Assembly (NCBI RefSeq): GCF_014898055.3
Contig: NW_023601104.1
Location: 81,575,106 to 81,639,105 of the forward strand
Length of the DNA: 64,000 nt
Origin: Talpa occidentalis
Taxonomy: Eukaryota; Chordata; Mammalia; Eulipotyphla; Talpidae
Direction: 5' to 3'
The notes under the pieces are model-generated. The model was not told the DNA's origin. It ran no database searches and was given only the letters and a program-made list of their open reading frames with translations. The position numbers and the translations under genes are program-made. Positions 57,606 through 64,000 of this stretch are shown in pieces (within the stretch, counting starts at the first letter, position 1; each line of letters begins with the position of its first letter).

Positions 57606-58171
57606 TATTACAGGGCAGGGAGGAGGTGCCCTACAACCCCTAAACCAGCCTGTTCTAAGTTGGTTCTGCCATTGGCCACATCAAGACAAAAAATATAAAA
57701 CCTTTAATGGGAAAGAACTTTAATACAATTAGTGTGCAATACAGAAAAGACAAAGAATATAGTTTCTAAATCAAGCACCCAAAGTTACCCATCCCATCAT
57801 GGGTAAATGTCCAGCTTAAAAGGGTTGGCTCAAAGCAAGGCTGGAAAGCGTGCCACAAGTCTGAAGCACCTTCTGGCAGGGACCCATGGAAAAGGGTCAG
57901 AAACAGCCAGACTAGTCTGGGAGGAAGAGAGCAAAATCAAAATCAAGATAAAAGTTGCCATTGCTAACCTCCTAATCAGTGCAGGGCCAAAAAAGCAAGT
58001 GCAGCTTCTTTACATGTCTCTCTGCTCCACGTGCCTCCTCCTTGCTCTCCATCCTGCTGTCCTCCATCTCCGGTTGCCTCTCCAACTTCTTCTTCCTGCT
58101 CAGCTACACCCTCTCTTGGGTGGGGCAGGTAACCTGGAAACTTCCATTTTCCTGGGGACCACCCCGTTACA
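57606..58171 (-). mobile_element. Solo ERV LTR, family 2 (second copy)
   Basis: Collinear over its full length with 11299-11885 in the same orientation: minus-strand start TGTAACGGGGTGGTCCCC and a decayed terminal end near 57606. It is more diverged than the copy in the composite, and no clear target duplication remains. The antisense frames 57807-58265 and 57979-58287 mirror those in the first copy and are not genes. Confidence 0.85.
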
Positions 58172-58589
58172 TAATATCTATTTGTTTTACTTCAACAAAT
58201 ATAAAAATATCAGTGAAGACTTTTCTGAAAGTAAATTCTTTCTCCTTAACCTTATTTTCCCATAGAACCTTAAAATTTTTCAACTGAAAATGAAAATAGT
58301 TCCAAGAGTTTTGGAAACTGGACCCTGAGTAAAGATGTGTGAAACTGTACCATTCTTAGATTTCTATATCAATTAACTTGTTATTTATTCATGCAACAAA
58401 CAATTCTGATTACCAGTGAGAATTCCCTCAACGAGAATCCTTGTGGGTATTCGAATAGGAGTTGTAGAACAAGAGAGAACATCTCTGCTTATTTCAGAAC
58501 TGGCTGTTTCTTGACAATCCTTTCTTCCAAGGAGGCTGAAAAGTGCTGAAATGCATTAAGTCTTCCATTCCCACAAAAACATTCATTCA
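58172..58589. other. Stretch without recognised feature
   Basis: Nothing nameable. Confidence 0.4.
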
Positions 58590-58740
58590 AAACAATGCAT
58601 GTGGCCCCTATGTTTATTGCAGCACTATTTATAATAGGTAAAACCTGGAAACAACCCAGATCCAAAAATAAATGACTGGATCAAGAAGGTGTGGTATATA
58701 TACACAATGGAATACTATACAGCAGTCAAAAGGATAAACA
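58590..58740 (+). mobile_element. L1 ORF2 fragment
   Basis: 'atgtttattgcagcactat', 'cctggaaacaacccagatc' and 'cacaatggaatactatac' are the conserved L1 ORF2 C-terminus. Confidence 0.9.
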
Positions 58741-59168
58741 AATGCCACTGTCCTTTTGAACACAGGGTGCCACTTTCTCCCTCCTTGGGTGAACACCCAG
58801 AGAAGCACTAAAGGAATTACCTTGGAGATTAAAAACCTCTTTCCTTAGCAACAGCAAGTGTCATTTCCATGAGTGGGTGAGTGACATGAGGAGGAATTTT
58901 TGTTGTGTATCTCTATTTTAAAACCACTAATAATGCCTAATAGAGCTGGAGCTCTATGCATATGCTTCTAAGGGTTCACACTCTCCCCTCTGTCAGGGCA
59001 CATTTTAGTCCATTACTGCAATCCTTTGATTTGATCCAGTTAGCGGCCAAATGAAATCAGGGTTTCTCCAAGTTAATCTATTGGTTGGAGTCAATAGTTT
59101 TGAAGCCAAGACCAGAAATTTTACAGTAATTTTGTAAAGGATTCATTTAGAAGGATGTTTACAAGTTT
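58741..59168. other. Stretch without recognised feature
   Basis: Nothing nameable. Confidence 0.4.
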
Positions 59169-59184
59169 AAAACACATACCCAAG

Positions 59185-59509
59185 GGGCCTCCCCAGTGGC
59201 GCAGTGGTTGAGCGCTGGGTTGTGAATCTGCCCGTGGCCTCTGCGGCGCGGGTTCGATCCCCGGCTGCTCCCCGGCCACCGGAGGAGGGTCCCACATGGC
59301 GCGCAGACCTCTCCTGCCGCCCGCTGCTCCCCTCAGCAGTGTACCTCAGTCCTTCTGCCTGTTCTGCTCCCCGCTCTGGCTCTGGTGAATTCTCTCACCC
59401 TCCCGCACTTCTGACTGTACCCAGTGCATGTATAAAACAAACAAACAAGCAAACAAATAAATAAATAAATAAAACATGCCTCTATTAAAAAAAATAATAA
59501 TAAAAAAAT
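59185..59509 (+). mobile_element. tRNA-derived SINE, subfamily B (copy 12)
   Basis: A complete copy with a tRNA-like head (A-box region 'tggcgcagtggttgagcgc', B box 'gggttcgatccccgg'), the B-specific 'ggaggagggtcccacatgg' and a tail of CAAA/AATA repeats. A perfect 16-bp duplication, aaaacacatacccaag, flanks it (59169-59184 and 59510-59525). The frame 59204-59464 is a translation of the SINE. Confidence 0.97.
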
Positions 59510-59569
59510 AAAACACATACCCAAGTCTGATCAATGAAATGCTGAGTACTACCAAAGTTACTATTTTTT

Positions 59570-59834
59570 TTTAAAAGATTTATTTATGCATACAAGAGCT
59601 GGGGTACAGGCCAGAGATGTGGGGAGTGAGAGGATACACCAGAGACAGAGTGGGGAACAGAACAGGCAGACTGACTGAAATACACTGCTGAGTGGAGCAG
59701 CGGGTGAGATGGGAGAGGTCTGCTGCGCCATGTGGGTTGCACCCTGGCCGGCCGGGGATTGAACTAGTGCTGCAGAGGCTGTGGATTGCTTCATAGTGCA
59801 GTGCTTAACCCCTTGCGCCACCAGGGAGGTCCGT
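59570..59834 (-). mobile_element. tRNA-derived SINE, subfamily A (copy 13)
   Basis: Minus-strand copy with a perfect 16-bp duplication, aaagttactatttttt, at 59554-59569 and 59835-59850. It lies 60 bp from the opposite-facing copy 12. Confidence 0.95.
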
Positions 59835-59850
59835 AAAGTTACTATTTTTT

Positions 59851-60743
59851 ATATCACTGGCATGTTAAGGCATTGTAAAGTAAGAGTTCTTAATTGTATT
59901 TTATTTTGAAATTAACTGAGCATATATTTCTTAGTAATAAAATTTATATCTTTCTTCTAAAGCTTACACTGAACAGCTTCCCGAGTTCATGTAGTTCATT
60001 CCTTAACTGGCTATATACATGGGTTGTTTTTTGAACATATAATTGCAACATTGTTTGAGGAATCATAAATTTTTAAATGTGCAAAAATCCACTGGTGTTT
60101 CATAAAGGGCTTAAGAAAATCATAGACAGAAGAAAAGAGATTCCACGCCTTTATGTTTAATGATTTGCAAATGTTAAATTAAAACATGATTGTATTACTG
60201 GTCTTTGGAGAAGAACTGATTTAAACAAATCAAAATAGCAGATGTAATTTTTCAGTGCTGAGATCTAACAATAATAAATTAGAAAGGAAAGATCATACAT
60301 ATACTGAAATACATTTTGACTTTCATGGGTCAAAAACTTCGTAACAGTAGGAAAAATCACAAACAGCTTAGGGCTGAAATTATTATATCTTTGTTTATGT
60401 AAAAGGGGCCAGTATTCTCTTATGTAGGATAAAGAGAAACCATCACTGTTACAGCCAGTCTGCAGAAACGACTTTATTCTGTCTGAGTTCTTACATGTGG
60501 ACTTACCAGGTTTAATTGGATGAAAAATAAATACTGGAATGACTAGAACATAGAGTTTACTATTTTTTAAATTAATTTTTTTGTTGAAGTACCACTGTTA
60601 GAATATGGAGTTCAAATCAATAAAATTATCTGATGAGCCCCACGCTTTGCAGAAAGCAGAGAAATGACGTAAACTCAATTTCATCATTTTCCCCTGTTCA
60701 TTTCCAACTCAGAGGGGATATTACTTGCTTCTTATATTAAAAA
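59851..60743. other. Stretch without recognised feature
   Basis: AT-rich, with nothing nameable. Confidence 0.4.
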
Positions 60744-61012
60744 TGCCTCCCTGGTGGCACAGGGGTTAAAGACAGCGCTATCAAGCTACTGCCAGCCACT
60801 ACAGCACAAGTTTGATACCAGGCCAGGGAGGTGACCCACACGGTGTAGCAGACCTCTCGCAACTCGCCCGCTGCTCCCCTCAGCAGTGTATTTCAGTGGA
60901 TTTGCCTGTTATGCTCCCTACATTCTCTGGTGAATCCTCTCCCCACCCCCACCTCTGACTTACACCCCAGCTCTTTCATGCATAAATAAATCTTTAAAAA
61001 AAAAAAAAAAAA
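60744..61012 (+). mobile_element. tRNA-derived SINE, subfamily A (copy 14)
   Basis: A complete but diverged copy: head 'gcctccctggtggcac', tail 'cataaataaatctttaaaa' with a long A-run. The ends are not confirmed by a duplication. Confidence 0.92.
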
Positions 61013-61800
61013 GCCACCCTAAGCTACATTTCACTCTTTGGGAGTGGCAGCTAGCCTTAATCTAGGCAGTTCTGAATAGAACGTGATCGACACCTAGTGG
61101 CTAAAGACATAGACTCTGTGTGCTAGTTCTTGGCCTGCAACAAATGATATAGTGAGAAAAGGATCTTTGGAGAAGAACAACCTTAACTCCCACATCATTT
61201 CCCCTTTACCCAGGTTTGACCCAATTCTGCGGTTGTCAGCTTATCCCCGCAGACAAGGGACATTTAGCTAATTTAATTAATAACACAAAGTTAATCATGC
61301 TATCTCTATCTTTAAGCTGTATGAAATGCCAAAGAAAAAAAAGAAATAATAGTGGTCCTTTAAAAAAAAAACTTGAATTAAACCAGGTGTTTATACAATG
61401 AACAAAGAATAAAGCACTGCTTTCTTTTCAATTAATCTCCTCTACCTCCACCTCCATGTCTACCTAAAACATTCAGTCAGAATTGGCTTTTTCCAGAAAA
61501 GTATAGCAATGAAAAATAAACCACAGATAAGAGTTTTCTTATCACAGCTCCTGTGGCAACCACATCTGGCTGGGGGAGACGGAATGGAGGAGGATTGGAG
61601 AAGGGAATCTTAACTATGTGTCCTAAGCTGCTGATTTAGGAAACAAAAAAATGAAACCACACACGTGGCATGTTATTTCAGAAGTTAAGTGGGTAATATG
61701 TGTTCTACTAGTTGGTATTAAGACATCTTTCAACACAGGACAAGTGCTCATTAAAAGGGTCAGGGAATTTTGTTTCTGTAAGCTAGGTGGGTTGTTTGTG
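61013..61800. other. Stretch without recognised feature
   Basis: Nothing nameable. Confidence 0.4.
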
Positions 61801-61881
61801 TGGTGTCTTTGAATGTGTGTTATTCCTGATCGTGTGTGTGCACGCGTGTGCGTGTGCGTGTGTGTGTGTGTGTGTGAGCCA
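61801..61881 (+). repeat. GT microsatellite with duplicated flank, copy 1
   Basis: The 5' flank 'ggtgtctttgaatgtgtgt' + 'tattcctgatc', then an impure GT/GC run, then 'gagccac'. A near-identical arrangement recurs at 63450-63517. Confidence 0.9.
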
Positions 61882-62137
61882 CCCCTCTGATTCATGACAG
61901 GGTCACCAGACTGGACCCAAACAACACATCTATTGTCACAAAAACCCTCCTGGGTCAGAGTGTCACAGTAGCTGTTGTGTTTCCATAGCAACCTGTGGTT
62001 GGTTTAGCCAGAAAAGGACAGATCACCCTTGCATGGATGACAGAATGATGACAATGATGACAACGCGAAAGGAATTTGTGATGTTCTGCATCAAAAATTC
62101 TTTTTTAAAATGAGTTCTAATTAAAAGTAAATAAATC

Positions 62138-62440
62138 GGGCCTCCCCGGTGGCACAGCGGTTGAGTGCTGGGTTGCGAAGGTGCACGCAGCCTCTGCAGC
62201 GCCGGTTCGATCCCCGGCTGCTCCCCGGCCACCAGAGGAGGGTCCCACATGGCGTGCAGACCTCTCCTGCTGCCCGCTGCTCCCCTCAGCAGTGTACTTC
62301 GGTCCTTCTGCCTGCTCTGCTCCCCTTTCTGGCTCTGGTGAATTCTCTCACCCTCCCGTGCTTCTGACTGTACCCAGTGCATGTGTGAACAAGGCAAACA
62401 AACAAACAAACAAATAAAACATGCCTCTATAAAAAAAAAA
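62138..62440 (+). mobile_element. tRNA-derived SINE, subfamily B (copy 15)
   Basis: A complete copy with a clean head 'gggcctccccggtggcacag', B box 'cggttcgatccccgg', a CAAA-repeat tail and AATAAA. A perfect 15-bp duplication, aaaagtaaataaatc, flanks it (62123-62137 and 62441-62455). Both the plus frame 62181-62417 and the minus frame 62023-62481 read through it and are not genes. Confidence 0.97.
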
Positions 62441-62455
62441 AAAAGTAAATAAATC

Positions 62456-63449
62456 AAGTTCATGGAAGCAACCAATACCATTGGTAAATAACTGCTTCTT
62501 TGAGCTTGACATTAGAGTATAATGTCTAGGGGGAAGTTTTTAGCTTAAATTGAAAAAAGAAAAAAGGGCTAAATCAGGCTGGGCATGCAGATGTGCTCAG
62601 GACACTCTTGGAGAGATGATGCTGTATAACCTGATTCAAATGGGGAGGTTAATTTTGATGCCTTTTCATTTTTCCTTTCCCCATGAAGCTCCCGCAGGTA
62701 GGGTTTTGAAAACATGCGCTCAGTTTCTTCCCTGACCTATCCATGTCTAATTGAGTTTGTCAAATTAAAAAATAACATTCTGAATAAGAAAATGTCAAAA
62801 ATTTAGACAAACCAAAAGCAGCCCTAGATATTTTGGTTATTCTTACTTTTATTGCTATATCTTTTGCCTAAAAACACATGTAAATATATCTCAGCATGTG
62901 CAAACAGAATCTATTAATTTTCTGGAAACTGTAAAGAACGGAGAATGTGAGTATGGCATCAAAGCCTAGGAGATGGCTTCCTCCTATGGTCCACAGCACC
63001 ATGAAAAACTTTAATGGAAAATATAGTCAGTTTGTGCTCTCACTAGTTTTTCAGTGCATGTCTAGAAATTTATTATTGAAAGGATATTAGTTTTTCTTAC
63101 TAGGTTTTTTGTTTTCTAGTGGGAGGGCACCAAATGGTATCAAGACATTTGCTATCTGTTTACCCGGGGGTGGGAGGAGTAGAAGGAACAGATAGGAGAG
63201 AGAAGAAAAGGAGCAGCATAGCATCCAAAAATCTTTAAAAATATCTTGGTTAGGAAAAATGTTTCCCTGATACCATCTTAAAACTGGGCAAAGAAATTAC
63301 CATAATGCAGATGCCCAGGGATATGTCATATCAAGAGTCTTTAAATTTTCTAAGTTTGCGAAGAATGCAAGATTTAATCCAATAAATGTCTGTTTTGTTT
63401 ATATCTTTTTGTTTATACTGTACCTTTTTGACTAGACATTAAATTTTGG
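62456..63449. other. Stretch without recognised feature
   Basis: AT-rich, with nothing nameable. Confidence 0.4.
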
Positions 63450-63478
63450 TGGTGTCTATGAATGTGTGTTATTCATGA

Positions 63479-63512
<34 letters not shown>

Positions 63513-63517
63513 GCCAC
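63450..63517 (+). repeat. GT microsatellite with duplicated flank, copy 2
   Basis: The 5' flank 'ggtgtctatgaatgtgtgt' + 'tattcatgatc', then a pure GT run of about 15 units, then 'aagccac'. Copy 1 lies 1.65 kb upstream in the same orientation. Confidence 0.9.
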
Positions 63518-63798
63518 ACACACTTTAACTTGAAATGACTTTAACTATGTCATATCAATGGTATATATATTTTTAATCAGAATAAAACAAAATATGATGA
63601 TGAGAAAGAAAGTAAATAAGGTATCTGAGTAGATCAAAGAACTTTTGTAAGCTCGTGTTTTAGATATGGAATGTACATATATATTTCCAACTCTCATTCA
63701 GAATATGTTTGCTTTTACTTTACAAAGAAGTTTGACAAAATCAGTTGACTAGGTTTCTAAACTGATAGAAGCTTGGTAAGACTTCATGAGACTATTTC
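63518..63798. other. Stretch without recognised feature
   Basis: Nothing nameable. Confidence 0.4.
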
Positions 63799-64000
63799 TT
63801 TTTTTTAAAAAAAAGATTTATTTATTTATGCATACAAGGACTGGGGTACAGGCCAAAGGTGTGGGGGGTAAGAGGATTCACCAGAGACAGAGTGGGGGAG
63901 TAGAACAGGCTGATCAACTGAAATACACTGCTGAGGGGAGCAGCAGGCAAAACAGGAGAGGTCTGCTGCGCCATGTGGGCAGCTCCCTGGCCGGCTGGGG
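63799..64000 (-). mobile_element. tRNA-derived SINE, subfamily A (copy 16), cut by the window end
   Basis: The minus-strand tail and body are present, up to about the B-box region. The head lies beyond 64000. Confidence 0.92.

Noticed and set aside
57601..58177. AATAT on both sides of the second family-2 LTR as a target duplication
   Set aside because: The matching bases overlap the LTR termini themselves, so the repeat is not outside the element.
59185..59260. Possible tRNA gene (A and B boxes)
   Set aside because: The sequence is the head of a dispersed SINE with a body, an A-rich tail and target duplications. The tRNA fold is not complete.
62023..62481. 152-codon minus frame and 78-codon plus frame
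   Set aside because: Both are translations of the same SINE copy. Other SINE copies (39423-39686, 59204-59464) give the same peptide.

Overview
This window is non-coding nuclear DNA from a placental mammal. I found no host exon, no RNA gene and no intact viral gene in 64 kb. The longest open frames fall inside repeats or lack any recognisable domain, codon pattern or homology that I can recall. The window is either intergenic or deep intronic, and it is built almost entirely from transposable-element layers of different ages.

The oldest layer is shared by placental mammals generally: many MIR and L2 fragments, MaLR-type LTRs (4780-5352, 14838-15271), two Tigger1 DNA-transposon remnants (10640-12606 and 41614-42225) and old L1 3' ends. 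The youngest and most lineage-specific layer is a tRNA-derived SINE of about 230-320 bp, with 16 copies. It has A and B boxes, a CT-rich body, an AATAAA-bearing A-rich tail and, in one subfamily, a TCTTT terminator (the T+ SINE class). There are no Alu, B1 or B2 elements, so a primate or rodent is unlikely. A laurasiatherian is my best guess, possibly a bat or an insectivore, but I cannot name the species.

Layout: 1-9500 is old repeats with sparse SINEs. 10640-17470 is a retroviral cluster. A composite of two different LTRs in head-to-head orientation, sharing one near-palindromic primer-binding site, sits inside a Tigger1 copy with a 4-bp target duplication (10726-11889). A solo LTR of the first family lies at 15734-16202, and an ERV2-like LTR at 16561-17469. 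17880-24000 holds further LTR-like pieces, including an LTR disrupted by a SINE (about 23110-23757). 24000-39300 is mostly unique sequence with MIR, L2 and SINE copies. 39860-42625 is a nest: an L2 interrupted by a TATA-bearing LTR-like repeat and by a Tigger1, which itself carries another copy of the LTR-like repeat. 43000-64000 is old repeats, three L1 3' regions, a second copy of the inverted LTR family (57606-58171), a close inverted SINE pair (59185-59834) and a duplicated GT-microsatellite locus (61801 and 63450).

The most unusual structure is the head-to-head LTR composite. Its flanks are contiguous Tigger1 sequence with one clean 4-bp duplication, which argues that the whole inverted unit integrated in one event. 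Family names are given from memory of repeat consensus sequences and were not checked by search.
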